In this document: in pieces, positions 1 through 7,560 of the stretch | Numbering within the stretch: position 1 is the first letter of the stretch | Layout of the letters: the number at the start of each line of letters is the position of its first letter | Assembly: GCA_937967345.1 (NCBI GenBank) | Contig: CALBTN010000099.1 | Span: 1-16,810, forward strand | Length of the DNA stretch: 16,810 nucleotides | Direction: 5' to 3' | Source: an uncultured Rubrivivax sp. | Lineage (GTDB): Bacteria > Pseudomonadota > Gammaproteobacteria > Burkholderiales > Burkholderiaceae_C | Notes under the pieces: model-generated | Told to the model about the DNA's origin: nothing | Databases searched by the model: none | Seen by the model: the letters and a program-made list of their open reading frames with translations, nothing else | Translations under genes and position numbers: made by a program

Positions 1-168
1 ATCGGCGGCATCGGCTCGATCCGCGGCGCGCTGCTGGCCGCGCTGCTGATCGGCTTCGTCGACACCTTCGGCAAGGTGCTGCTGCCGCAGGCCGCCGGCG
101 TGGCGGTGTACGTGCTGATGGCGCTGATCCTGCTGTGGCGGCCCGAGGGCCTGGTCCGGGCCGGATGA
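1..168 (+). CDS. livH: LivH-type ABC transporter permease, C-terminal end (partial)
   Basis: The first 55 codons in frame 1 end at a TGA and encode a hydrophobic tail. It starts with a Gly-rich turn (IGGIGSIRGALLAALLIGF), followed by a last membrane segment and a short basic end (WRPEGLVRAG). The GxGSxxGAxxGA-like motif is the usual cytoplasmic coupling loop near the end of LivH/LivM permeases. The gene begins outside the window. The following permease gene starts 7 nt after its stop and two ATPase genes follow, so this should be the first permease of a LivHMGF importer. No substrate-binding protein gene is visible; it may lie upstream. Confidence 0.85.
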   Translation: MGGIGSIRGALLAALLIGFVDTFGKVLLPQAAGVAVYVLMALILLWRPEGLVRAG

Positions 169-175
169 CGCGCCG

Positions 176-1168
176 GTGAAGTCGCCGCTGGTCTTCGTTG
201 CCGCGTGCTTCGCGCTGCTGGCCGCCTACCCCTGGCTGGGCGGCGCCTACGGCATCGACCTGGTCGCCAAGATGATGATCTACGCCATCCTCGCGCTCAG
301 CCTGGAACTGCTGGTGGGCGGCACCGGGTTGGTGTGCTTCGGGCAGGCGGCGTTCTTCGGTGTCGGCGCCTATGCGGCGGTGCGGCTGTCGCCCGCCGAC
401 GCACCGGCGTCGCTGGCGTGGCTGCTGCCGGCCAGCATCGGCGCCGGTGCGCTGGTCGCGCTGGCCGTGGGCGCGCTGTCGCTGCGCACGCGCGGCGTGT
501 ACTTCATCATGGTCACATTGGCCTTCGCGCAGATGGCCTACTACGTGGTGCACGACACCGCGCTGGGCGGCGGCACCGACGGCATCTACCTGTACTTCAA
601 GCCCGCGCTGGGCACACTCGATCTGGACGACGCACGAGTCATGTATGCGTTCATCCTGCTGTGCCTGGCGGCCACCTTCGCCTTCCTGGCGCTGCTGCGC
701 CGCTCGCGCTTCGGCCGCGCGCTGGCCGGCATCAAGGCCAACGAGGCGCGCATGCGCGCCTCGGGCTATTCGACCTACCCCTACAAGCTGGCGGCCTTCA
801 CGCTGTCGGGTGCCATTGCGGCGCTGGCCGGCTTCCTGTTCGCGGTCAAGGACGGCTTCGTCAACCCCGAGCTGCTGAGCTGGCACCTGAGCGGCGCGGT
901 GCTGGTGATGATCATCCTCGGCGGCCTGGGCCACCTGCGCGGCGCGCTGATCGGCGCCTTCGCCTTCACGCTGCTGCAGGAGTTCTACAAGTCGGAAGGC
1001 GTCTTCGGTGCCTTCGCCAAGCACTGGATGCTGGGGCTGGGCCTGACCATCATCGGCTGCGTCGCGCTGCTGCCGCGCGGGCTGGTCGGCATCCCGGCGC
1101 TGTGGCGCGAGCGGCGTGAGCGGCGGCAAGCACGCGCCGACGTTGGCGCCAGCGGGGCCACGCCTTGA
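176..1168 (+). CDS. livM: Branched-chain amino acid/aromatic acid type ABC transporter permease LivM
   Basis: A 330-residue, strongly hydrophobic inner-membrane permease of the LivM family. The N-terminal segments are followed by the conserved stretch around ALSLELLVGGTGLVCFGQAA, typical of LivM, and by the coupling loop ILGGLGHLRGALIGA near residues 245-260. A basic tail ends the protein. The chosen start is GTG at 176, 7 nt after the livH stop; an ATG at 165 is out of frame and closes at once. The stop overlaps the start of livG (TTGA). This family carries branched-chain amino acids, amides or, in several aromatic-degrading bacteria, aromatic acids. Proximity to a phenol cluster makes an aromatic or hydroxybenzoate substrate possible, but the sequence does not show which. 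Confidence 0.9.
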   Translation: MKSPLVFVAACFALLAAYPWLGGAYGIDLVAKMMIYAILALSLELLVGGTGLVCFGQAAFFGVGAYAAVRLSPADAPASLAWLLPASIGAGALVALAVGALSLRTRGVYFIMVTLAFAQMAYYVVHDTALGGGTDGIYLYFKPALGTLDLDDARVMYAFILLCLAATFAFLALLRRSRFGRALAGIKANEARMRASGYSTYPYKLAAFTLSGAIAALAGFLFAVKDGFVNPELLSWHLSGAVLVMIILGGLGHLRGALIGAFAFTLLQEFYKSEGVFGAFAKHWMLGLGLTIIGCVALLPRGLVGIPALWRERRERRQARADVGASGATP

Positions 1169-1920
1169 GCACGCCGCAGGTGCTGCTGCGCGGCGAGGCC
1201 ATCAGCCGCCGCTGGGGCGGGCTGGTGGCGGTGGACCGGGTGTCGATCGCGCTCGAGCGCGGCAGCGTGCACGCGCTGATCGGCACCAACGGCGCAGGCA
1301 AGTCGACGCTGGTCAACGTGCTGGCCGGCGAGCTCGCGGCCAGCGCCGGGCGCGTCGAACTGCTGGGCCAGGACGTGACCGCGTGGCCGCAGCCGCGGCG
1401 CGCGCGCGCCGGCCTGGGGCGCAGCTACCAGCGCACCAACATCTTCCCGGACTTCAGCGTGCTCGAGAACTGCCGGCTGGCGGCGCAGGCGAACACCCAG
1501 CGCGCCTGGGACTGGTGCAGCCCGGCCGCGCGCTGCAGCGTCAGCAACCGGGCCGCGCGCGCCGCGATCGAACGCGCCGGCCTGGGCGAGTGCAGCGAGC
1601 GCGCGGCCGGTGCGCTGTCGCACGGCCAGCGCCGCCAACTCGAGATCGCGATGTGCCTGGCGATCACGCCGCAGGTGCTGCTGCTGGACGAGCCGCTGGC
1701 CGGCATGGGCGCCGACGAAACCGAACGCATGTTGGCGCTGCTGGCCGAACTGAGGCGCGAGCACGCGATCCTGCTGGTCGAACACGACATGGACGCGGTG
1801 TTTCGCATCGCCGATCGCATCACGGTGATGGTCAACGGCGCGGTCATCGCCTCCGGCACGCCCGACGGGGTGCGGCACGACGCCGCGGTGCAGGCCGCCT
1901 ACCTCGGTCACGAGCGCTGA
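1165..1920 (+). CDS. livG: ABC transporter ATP-binding protein LivG
   Basis: A 251-residue ATPase of the LivG class. Visible motifs are Walker A GTNGAGKST (40-48), the Q-loop around Gln89, the signature LSHGQ (151-155), Walker B LLLDEP (172-177) and an H-loop His at 207 (VEHD). The C-terminal YLGHER end is typical of LivG, where the tail contacts the permease. The start is a TTG overlapping the livM stop by four bases, which implies translational coupling. It powers transport with LivF at the cytoplasmic face. All ATPase residues look intact. Confidence 0.92.
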   Translation: MSTPQVLLRGEAISRRWGGLVAVDRVSIALERGSVHALIGTNGAGKSTLVNVLAGELAASAGRVELLGQDVTAWPQPRRARAGLGRSYQRTNIFPDFSVLENCRLAAQANTQRAWDWCSPAARCSVSNRAARAAIERAGLGECSERAAGALSHGQRRQLEIAMCLAITPQVLLLDEPLAGMGADETERMLALLAELRREHAILLVEHDMDAVFRIADRITVMVNGAVIASGTPDGVRHDAAVQAAYLGHER

Positions 1921-1937
1921 CGTTGCCGCAAACAGTC

Positions 1938-2645
1938 ATGGACAGCTTGCTCGACGCCCGCGAGCTGCACGCCTGGTACGGCAGCAGCCACGTGCTGCAC
2001 GGCGTCGACCTGCGGATCGCGCGCGGCCAGACGGTGGGCCTGCTCGGGCGCAACGGCATGGGCAAGAGCACGCTGATCCGCGCGCTGCTGGGCCACGTGC
2101 GACAGCGCAGCGGCGCCATCGAGCTGCTGGGCCGCGACATGTCGCGCGCACGTCCGCACGCGATGGCGCGCGCCGGCGTGGCCTACGTGCCCGAGGGCCG
2201 CGGCGTGTTTCCGAACCTGAGCGTGCGCGAGAACCTGCTGATGGCCGCGCGCCGCGGCGTGGACGGCCGCGACGACTGGACGCTGGCGCGCGTGCTGCAG
2301 ACCTTTCCACGCCTGCGCGAGCGGCTGCAGCAGCTGGGCGCGCAGCTGTCGGGCGGCGAGCAGCAGATGCTGTCGATCGGCCGCGCGCTGATGACGCACC
2401 CGGCGCTGATCATCCTGGACGAAGCCACCGAGGGCTTGGCGCCGCTGGTGGTCGACGAGATCTGGCGCGTGATCGGCCAGATGCGCGGCGACGGCATCGC
2501 CACGCTGATCGTCGACCGCGACTACCGCCGCGTGCTGGCCCACGCCGACTCCGCACTGGTGCTGCAAAAGGGCCAGGTGGTGCTGCGCGGCAGCGCGGCC
2601 GAGGTCGCCGCCAGCGCGCAGCTGGCGGCTTACCTGGGCTTGTAG
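1938..2645 (+). CDS. livF: ABC transporter ATP-binding protein LivF
   Basis: A 235-residue ATPase of the LivF class. Walker A is GRNGMGKST (37-45), the PEGRGVFPNLSVRENL stretch (85-100) is characteristic of LivF, the signature is LSGGEQQ (137-143) and Walker B is LIILDEATEG (157-166). The protein ends in AAYLGL, again family-typical. The segment that usually reads VEQN at the H-loop reads VDRD (192-195), a mild departure. An ATG at 1938 gives the expected N-terminus; longer in-frame readings run through livG in another frame and are shadows. The 3' end overlaps by 16 bp the end of the convergent gene on the other strand. Confidence 0.92.
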   Translation: MDSLLDARELHAWYGSSHVLHGVDLRIARGQTVGLLGRNGMGKSTLIRALLGHVRQRSGAIELLGRDMSRARPHAMARAGVAYVPEGRGVFPNLSVRENLLMAARRGVDGRDDWTLARVLQTFPRLRERLQQLGAQLSGGEQQMLSIGRALMTHPALIILDEATEGLAPLVVDEIWRVIGQMRGDGIATLIVDRDYRRVLAHADSALVLQKGQVVLRGSAAEVAASAQLAAYLGL

Positions 2646-3148
2646 TCCAGCGCCGCGGCCAGCAGCGGGGTCAACTCGGCGCAGTCGGCCACCTCAGGCG
2701 CCGCGTCGAGCAAGCCGAAGTAGCGCTTCAAGCTGGCGATCGCCGCCGCGCGCGGCGCCAGCGCACGCTTCGGCGGCGGCAGCTGCTGCGCCAGCGTGAA
2801 CAGCGTGTGCTGCTCCAGGTATTCGAGCTCGAGCTCCAGCCGGCCCAGTCGCTGCCGCAGCGCCGCCGCCCAGCCGGCAGGCAAGTCCGCGGCCGCGGCC
2901 TTGACCGCACGCCGCGCACGGCGCAGCGGCTGGATCGCGTCGCGCTGCCAGGGCCCGACCGCCGCCAGCGTCTGGCGCCAGCCGCGCTGGTCCAGCGTCT
3001 GGCCGCGGCAGGCCAGCCAGCACGCATACAGCAGCAGGTTGGTGTCGGTGCCGCAGCGCTCCTGCAGCGCCAGCAGCGCGGCCTCGACCCCGGGCCGGCG
3101 GTACACCGCGAGCGAGTAGCGCCACAGCGGATTGGCGATCAAGCGCAT
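2630..3148 (-). CDS. TIGR02444-family protein of unknown function
   Basis: A 172-residue soluble protein beginning MRLIANPLWRYSLAVYRRPGV and containing TDTNLLLYACWLACRG near residues 32-47. The pattern (W-x-x-S-L-x-x-Y near the N-terminus, then an N-L-L-L-x-x-x-W-L segment) matches the TIGR02444/DUF2390 family, small proteins found across Proteobacteria with no assigned function. The rest is Arg/Ala/Leu-rich and looks helical. The ATG at 3148 was chosen because it starts the conserved region; the open frame further upstream runs through the inverted repeat and is not conserved-looking. No strong ribosome binding site is visible. The gene lies behind the phenol operon but is separated from it by the 3194-3291 hairpin, so it is probably a separate unit. 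Confidence 0.8.
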   Translation of the reverse strand: MRLIANPLWRYSLAVYRRPGVEAALLALQERCGTDTNLLLYACWLACRGQTLDQRGWRQTLAAVGPWQRDAIQPLRRARRAVKAAAADLPAGWAAALRQRLGRLELELEYLEQHTLFTLAQQLPPPKRALAPRAAAIASLKRYFGLLDAAPEVADCAELTPLLAAALDYKPR

Positions 3149-3193
3149 GCGTGTCTTCGGGGCGCTATCGGCGCATAGCCGACACCCAATACA

Positions 3194-3291
3194 TTCACCG
3201 CAGAGGAACGGAGGACGCAGAGTTTGCGCAGAGGAATACAAGTCTGGCTTTACTCTGCGGACCTCTGCGTCCTCCGTTCCTCTGCGGTGAA
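3194..3291. repeat. Perfect 29-bp inverted repeat (REP-like intergenic hairpin element)
   Basis: Positions 3194-3222 and 3263-3291 are exact reverse complements over 29 bp, separated by a 40-nt loop. Each arm is built from CGCAGAGG/GGACGCAGAG-like units, and further copies of GCGCAGAGG and CTCTGCGG sit inside the loop, so shorter alternative pairings exist. The element lies between the 3' end of ubiX (3367) and the start of the TIGR02444 gene (3148). It has no T-run typical of an intrinsic terminator. From memory, CGCAGAGG-rich inverted repeats are dispersed in many betaproteobacterial genomes. It may stabilise or end the mRNA of the phenol operon. Confidence 0.85.
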
Positions 3292-3366
3292 GGCTGTTCT
3301 GCATTGGGCTGCATTGCACCGAATGCCGTCACCCCGATCTTCGCGATCGAGCAAGACTGCGGCTGT

Positions 3367-3969
3367 TCACACCGCACGCAAGGCCTCGCGCGGCTGCGCG
3401 TCGGGGCCGTGGCCGTTCCAGCGCGCGAACAGGTCGTGCTCGATGCCCACCTGATCCAGCGCCTTGCCCAGGCTCTGGTGGATCAGGTCCATGATGGTCT
3501 TGGGCCGGTGGTAGAAGGCCGGCATCGGCGGCAGGATCATCGCGCCGCAGTCGGCGGCGCGCGTCATCAACTCCAGGTGCCCCTTGTGCAGCGGCGTCTC
3601 ACGCACCATCAGCACCAGCTTGCGCCCCTCCTTGAGCTGCACATCGGCCGCGCGCACCACCAGGTTGTAGGTGAACGAGTTGGCGATGGCCGACAGCGTC
3701 TTCACCGTGCACGGCGCGACGATCATGCCGCGGGTGCGGAACGACCCGCTGGCCACCGCCGCGCCCACGTCGCGGTTGTTGTAGACCTTGTCGGCCAGCG
3801 CGCGCACCTCGTCGAGCGTGACGTCGGTTTCCAGCGCCAGGTTCAGCCCGGCCGCCTCGCTCAGGATCAGGTGGGTCGGCTGGCCCAGCGCCTTCAGGAT
3901 GCGCAGCAGCTCGACGCCATAGATGACACCGGTGGCCCCGGTGATGGCCACGATCAACGGCAGGCTCAT
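3367..3969 (-). CDS. ubiX: UbiX/Pad1-family flavin prenyltransferase
   Basis: A 200-residue protein of the UbiX family, which joins dimethylallyl phosphate to FMN to make the prenyl-FMN cofactor of UbiD enzymes. Visible motifs are the flavin-binding GATGVIYG near the N-terminus, SGSFRTRGMIVAPCTVKTL in the middle, RAADVQLKEGRKLVLMVRE with the catalytic Lys/Arg/Glu cluster, and PPMPAFYHRP followed by a C-terminal RWNG. Length fits the family. The ATG at 3969 is preferred to a TTG at 3987 because AAGGAG (3977-3982) sits 7 nt before it. It is the last gene of the six-gene operon, 35 nt after ppsC. Its likely client is the UbiD-family enzyme two genes upstream of ppsC. It could also serve ubiquinone synthesis. 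Confidence 0.93.
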   Translation of the reverse strand: MSLPLIVAITGATGVIYGVELLRILKALGQPTHLILSEAAGLNLALETDVTLDEVRALADKVYNNRDVGAAVASGSFRTRGMIVAPCTVKTLSAIANSFTYNLVVRAADVQLKEGRKLVLMVRETPLHKGHLELMTRAADCGAMILPPMPAFYHRPKTIMDLIHQSLGKALDQVGIEHDLFARWNGHGPDAQPREALRAV

Positions 3970-4004
3970 GGCTTGACTCCTTGGCAACGATGCGCTCGGC
4001 GGCC

Positions 4005-4700
4005 TCAGGCGGCCACCGCCGCGGGCACCGGCTCGACCGACTCGAGCACGACGAAACCGGCGGCTTCCAGCGCGGCGACCACATCGCCGAAGTCGCGCGC
4101 CTGGAAGTGCACGACCAGCTTCTTCGCCGCCGCGCCGCCGCGCGCGTGGCGGTCGGCATGGCGATCGAAATGGTCGATCGGGTACAGCGCCTGCAGCACC
4201 GCGCCCGCGCCTTCAGCCACCGCGGCGATGCGCCCGAGCACGCCGGGACCGAGTTCGATCGGCGCCAGCGTGACGCCGCTGCGCCGTTCGCACGCACCCA
4301 GGCAGTGCGAGGCCAGTTGGAAGATCTCGTTGGCCGAGATCACGCCGACCACGTGCTCGCCGTCGAGCACCGGAAACTGCGCCACGCCCAGCTGCTGGCC
4401 CTTGAGCAGGCAGTGCTGCATGGTGTCGTCGGCCTGCACCGTGGCCGGGTTGCGAACCATGATGTCGCGCACCTTGAGCCGGGTGACGAAGTAGTTGAAC
4501 TCGTCGGGGTTTTGCGTGCGCAGCACGAAGTGGCCCATGCGCAGCAGGCTGGCGCGCGTGACCAGCCCGCGCAGCCGGCCGTCATCGACCACCGGCAGCG
4601 CATGCAGGTTGTTCTCGCTCAGGATGCGCTTGGCCTCGGACACCAGGGTGTCGCTGGCGATCACCGCCGGGTCGGCGTGCATCCAGTGGCGCACGATCAT
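4005..4700 (-). CDS. ppsC: Phenylphosphate synthase accessory subunit (CBS-CBS-ACT protein)
   Basis: A 231-residue soluble protein with two CBS domains (about 2-56 and 76-131) and a C-terminal ACT-like region (about 143-222, LGRIAAVAEGAGAV then VVHFQARDFGDVVAALEAAGF). Size and paired CBS domains match the 24-kDa third protein of Thauera aromatica phenylphosphate synthase, which stimulates the other two subunits. CBS and ACT domains usually bind adenine nucleotides and small ligands, so a regulatory role is likely. The start ATG at 4700 overlaps the stop of the UPF0261 gene (ATGA) and has GAGGAG eight bases upstream, within that gene's end. The same frame stays open much further upstream, but that stretch is antiparallel coding noise inside UPF0261. 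Assignment as ppsC rests on the neighbouring ppsA and ppsB. Confidence 0.85.
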   Translation of the reverse strand: MIVRHWMHADPAVIASDTLVSEAKRILSENNLHALPVVDDGRLRGLVTRASLLRMGHFVLRTQNPDEFNYFVTRLKVRDIMVRNPATVQADDTMQHCLLKGQQLGVAQFPVLDGEHVVGVISANEIFQLASHCLGACERRSGVTLAPIELGPGVLGRIAAVAEGAGAVLQALYPIDHFDRHADRHARGGAAAKKLVVHFQARDFGDVVAALEAAGFVVLESVEPVPAAVAA

Positions 4701-5962
4701 GGCTGCAGCTCCTCGATCGCTGCCGGCGCGTGCGCCGCGCGGTACAGCGCCGCGAACTCGTCGACCGCGACGCGTGCGAACTCGCTGGTGTACAGGTGCA
4801 GGTCGAGCTCCTTCACGCGCTCGGGCATGGTCAGCCCTTGCTTGAGCCGGGCGACGAAGGCGGCGTCGGCCGCCGGGTCGTGGATCGGCCGGCCCGGCTT
4901 GTCCAGCGACGACCAGCCCTGCGTGGGCACCAGGAAGGTCCAGGGCCCGCGCGCGTCGTTCAGCCGCTGCGCGATCACGTCGGCCGCCTGGCGCAGCTCG
5001 TCGGCGGTGGTGCGCACCTGCACGCGCAGCTTGTCCTGCACGTACTGCACGCGGTCCTTGGTTTTTTCCAGCATGTCGGCGCGCCCGCCGTAGGACAGGA
5101 TGTCCAGCCCGCACGGCGCCAGCACCACCGGGATGCCCGCGGCGGCAGCGGCCTCGAGCCGGCCGGGGCCCGGATCGCGGTTGCCCTTGAACAGGTGTTC
5201 CATCACGCCGCCGATACAGATGTCGAGCACACCGGCGAAGGCGCCGTCGGCGATCATCTCCTCCATCGCGCGGTCGCCCTTGCCCTGCGCGTGGCACACG
5301 ATCGGCGTGAAGCCGGCGTCCTCGAGCATCGCCAGGGCCGACTGCACCGCCATCTCGCCGAAGCCGAAGGACGAGATCGCGACGCAGGGTTTGTCGAACC
5401 TGAAGTCGTGCCCCAGCGTCATCTCGACCATGCCGCAGATCGCGCCCACCGCGTTGGTGATCTGCGCCCTCAGCAGCGGGTTCATCTTCACGATGTCGAG
5501 CACCGTGTGGTGCATCGTGATGTCGCGCGTGCCGACGTACTGGTCGATGTAGGCCGGGTGCGCGGCCATCGGCGAGGCCATCAGCTTCGGAAAGCCGAAG
5601 GGCAGCTGCTTCATCACCGAGGTCGCGACCAGCGTGGCGGTGCCGCCGCCGATGCCGATCGCGCCATGCACGCGCCCGGCGCGCAGCAAGTCGGCGACGA
5701 TCGCCGAGGCGCCGCGGATCTGGTTGTTGGTCGCGGTGTCGCGGTCGCTGCGGTACTTCTCGCGCACCACCTCGATCGCCAGGCCGCCGCGCGCGGCGAC
5801 GTCCTCGGTGCGGATGTCGCCGGCAAATGGCGGCGGCTCTTCCATGCTGAAGTCGAGCAGGATCGGCTCGTGGCCGCGCGCGGCGATCAGCCCCTTGACG
5901 AAGACGATGTCCTCGCCGCGCGTGTCCAGGTTGCAGATGACGACGATGCCCTTCTTGGCCAT
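4697..5962 (-). CDS. UPF0261/Tm-1-like ATP-binding domain protein
   Basis: A 421-residue protein of the UPF0261 family, homologous to the ATP-binding N-terminal region of tomato Tm-1. Family signs are the N-terminal IVVICNLDTRGEDIVFVKGLI, the Gly-rich GAIGIGGGTATLVATSVM (100-117), GFPKLMASPMAAHP (123-136), YVGTRDITMHHTVLDI (142-157) and the downstream NAVGAICGM (170-178). Only this domain is present; the TIM-barrel partner domain of Tm-1 is absent. The bacterial family has no settled biochemical function. It starts 16 nt after the UbiD-family gene and its stop overlaps the ppsC start by four bases, so it is made together with both and probably acts in the same pathway. I do not recall it as a member of the classical Thauera phenol cluster. 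The ribosome binding site is weak. Confidence 0.88.
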   Translation of the reverse strand: MAKKGIVVICNLDTRGEDIVFVKGLIAARGHEPILLDFSMEEPPPFAGDIRTEDVAARGGLAIEVVREKYRSDRDTATNNQIRGASAIVADLLRAGRVHGAIGIGGGTATLVATSVMKQLPFGFPKLMASPMAAHPAYIDQYVGTRDITMHHTVLDIVKMNPLLRAQITNAVGAICGMVEMTLGHDFRFDKPCVAISSFGFGEMAVQSALAMLEDAGFTPIVCHAQGKGDRAMEEMIADGAFAGVLDICIGGVMEHLFKGNRDPGPGRLEAAAAAGIPVVLAPCGLDILSYGGRADMLEKTKDRVQYVQDKLRVQVRTTADELRQAADVIAQRLNDARGPWTFLVPTQGWSSLDKPGRPIHDPAADAAFVARLKQGLTMPERVKELDLHLYTSEFARVAVDEFAALYRAAHAPAAIEELQP

Positions 5963-5978
5963 GGTGCGGCTGCCTGGT

Positions 5979-7502
5979 CTACATCTCGTGGGTCTTGGCC
6001 TTCTTCGCCGGTGCTTCGGGGCGGGTCAGGCGGTTGATCATCTCGGCCACCGGGCTGGTGCCCGCAAAGCCGTATTCGTTCCAGCGGCTGGAGACCTTCT
6101 GCAGCATCGCGCGGTCCATGAAGATCTCGTTGGGCTTGTTCTTCCACTCGTAGGGCGTGCAGGCGTCGAGGATGATGCGGCTGGTGATGTCGCGCGCCTC
6201 GATCGGCAGCCCCGGGTCCAGCGGCGTCGAGCGGCCGCGGTCGATGATCTGCGCCGAGCGCTTGGGGTCGAAGCGCGTGGCCAGCGCCCACCACACGCGG
6301 TCCATGTCGTCGGCCTCGATGTCGTGGTCGACGACGATCACGCCCTTCAGGCCGTAGTGGCCGGTGGTGCTGGCAATCACCGCGTTGCCGACGTGATTGG
6401 AGTGCCCCGGGTACATCTGCTTGACCGACACGATCGCCCAGAAGCGCCCGGTGGCCGCCGCCGGCAGGTACACGCTCTGGATGCCCGGCACCTTCATCGT
6501 TTCCAGGTCGTACCACATCGCGCCGGTGCGGTTCAGCGACTGGATCATGTGGATGTCGTTGATCGGCTTGCCCACCGTGGTCGACCAGAACACCGGCTTG
6601 TTGCGGTGCAGGATGCGCTTGACGCGCAGCACCGGCTTCGGATAGTCCTTGCCCTTGTTGCCCGAGTAGTAGCCGGTGTATTCGCCGAAGGGGCCCTCTT
6701 CCATCAGCTCGTTGGGGTCGATCCAGCCCTCGGCGATGATCTCGGCGTTGGCCGGCAGCGTCAGCCCCGTGAGGTCCGACTTGAACACCGGCACCGAGCG
6801 GCCGCGCAGCGCACCGGCGATGTCGTACTCGTCGACCTGCGCGCTGACCAAGGTGGAGCCGGCGAGAAACAGCACGGGGTCGCAGCCGACGACCGCGGCC
6901 GCGGGCATGAGTTCGCCGCGCTCGGCGTACTTCTTCATGTGCATGTCGCCATGCTTGCCCTTGATGATCTGCGAGCCCAGGATGTTCTTGCCGAGCACCT
7001 GCGAGCGGTAGGTGCCCAGGTTGGTCCAGCCGGTGTCGGGGTCCTGCGTCACCAGGTAGCCGGCAGTGACGAAGAAGCGCCCGCCGTCGTCGGGATAGAA
7101 CCACGGCACCGGAAACTGTTCGAGGTCGACCGCGTCGCCTTCGATCACGTTGTCCATCACCGAGGGCTGGTCGACGTAGGTCGGCTTGATCAGCTGCTTG
7201 GTGGTCAGCTCCATCCACTTGCGCGACAGCTGGCACATCGTCAGCCCCGGGTCCTGCTCGAGCGCGATCGCGATGCGCTCGGGCGTGGTGAAGGCGCTGG
7301 TGAACACCGGGATCGTGTGGCCCTTGACGTTCTCGTACAGCAGCGCCGGACCCTGCTTTTCCTCGTTCACCTTCGAGACGTGGCACAGCTCGTACTTCCA
7401 GTCGACCTCCGCCTTCACGCGGTGCAGCTGGCCGTGGGTCTCGAGCGCCGCGATGTAGCTGCGCAGGTCGTCGATGGGCTTGACTTCGGTACGTGCGTCC
7501 AT
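5979..7502 (-). CDS. UbiD-family prenyl-FMN-dependent (de)carboxylase, candidate phenylphosphate carboxylase
   Basis: A 507-residue UbiD-family protein. Aligning by eye to fungal Fdc1, the catalytic triad is Arg166 (NLGTYRSQ), Glu269 and Glu274 (EEGPFGEYTGYYSG), with the same five-residue spacing. Probable metal/cofactor ligands are Asn161, His184 and Glu225, at spacings close to Asn168, His191 and Glu233 of Fdc1. It therefore looks catalytically competent with prenyl-FMN and a divalent metal. In this operon it should carboxylate phenylphosphate at the para position, giving 4-hydroxybenzoate, or act as the UbiD subunit of such an enzyme. Thauera uses a four-subunit enzyme with two UbiD-like chains; here only one is present. 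The ATG at 7502 has GGAG a few bases upstream. Direct carboxylation of phenol or decarboxylation of another aromatic acid cannot be excluded. Confidence 0.9.
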   Translation of the reverse strand: MDARTEVKPIDDLRSYIAALETHGQLHRVKAEVDWKYELCHVSKVNEEKQGPALLYENVKGHTIPVFTSAFTTPERIAIALEQDPGLTMCQLSRKWMELTTKQLIKPTYVDQPSVMDNVIEGDAVDLEQFPVPWFYPDDGGRFFVTAGYLVTQDPDTGWTNLGTYRSQVLGKNILGSQIIKGKHGDMHMKKYAERGELMPAAAVVGCDPVLFLAGSTLVSAQVDEYDIAGALRGRSVPVFKSDLTGLTLPANAEIIAEGWIDPNELMEEGPFGEYTGYYSGNKGKDYPKPVLRVKRILHRNKPVFWSTTVGKPINDIHMIQSLNRTGAMWYDLETMKVPGIQSVYLPAAATGRFWAIVSVKQMYPGHSNHVGNAVIASTTGHYGLKGVIVVDHDIEADDMDRVWWALATRFDPKRSAQIIDRGRSTPLDPGLPIEARDITSRIILDACTPYEWKNKPNEIFMDRAMLQKVSSRWNEYGFAGTSPVAEMINRLTRPEAPAKKAKTHEM

Positions 7503-7560
7503 GGGGGCTCCAGGTGTAGGCGAAGGGTCGGGAGATCGATGCCGCGGGAATTCAGCCGCG

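Noticed and set aside
3149..3319. N-terminal extension of the TIGR02444 gene through the inverted repeat
   Set aside because: The added peptide is the translation of a repetitive hairpin (HRRGTEDAE-like), often mis-annotated as coding; family sequence begins at the ATG at 3148.
4701..5297. Long upstream extension of the ppsC reading frame (to 5297)
   Set aside because: It runs inside the UPF0261 gene on the same strand in another frame, is Arg/Gly/Ala-rich without family resemblance, and a good ribosome binding site plus the CBS start point to 4700.
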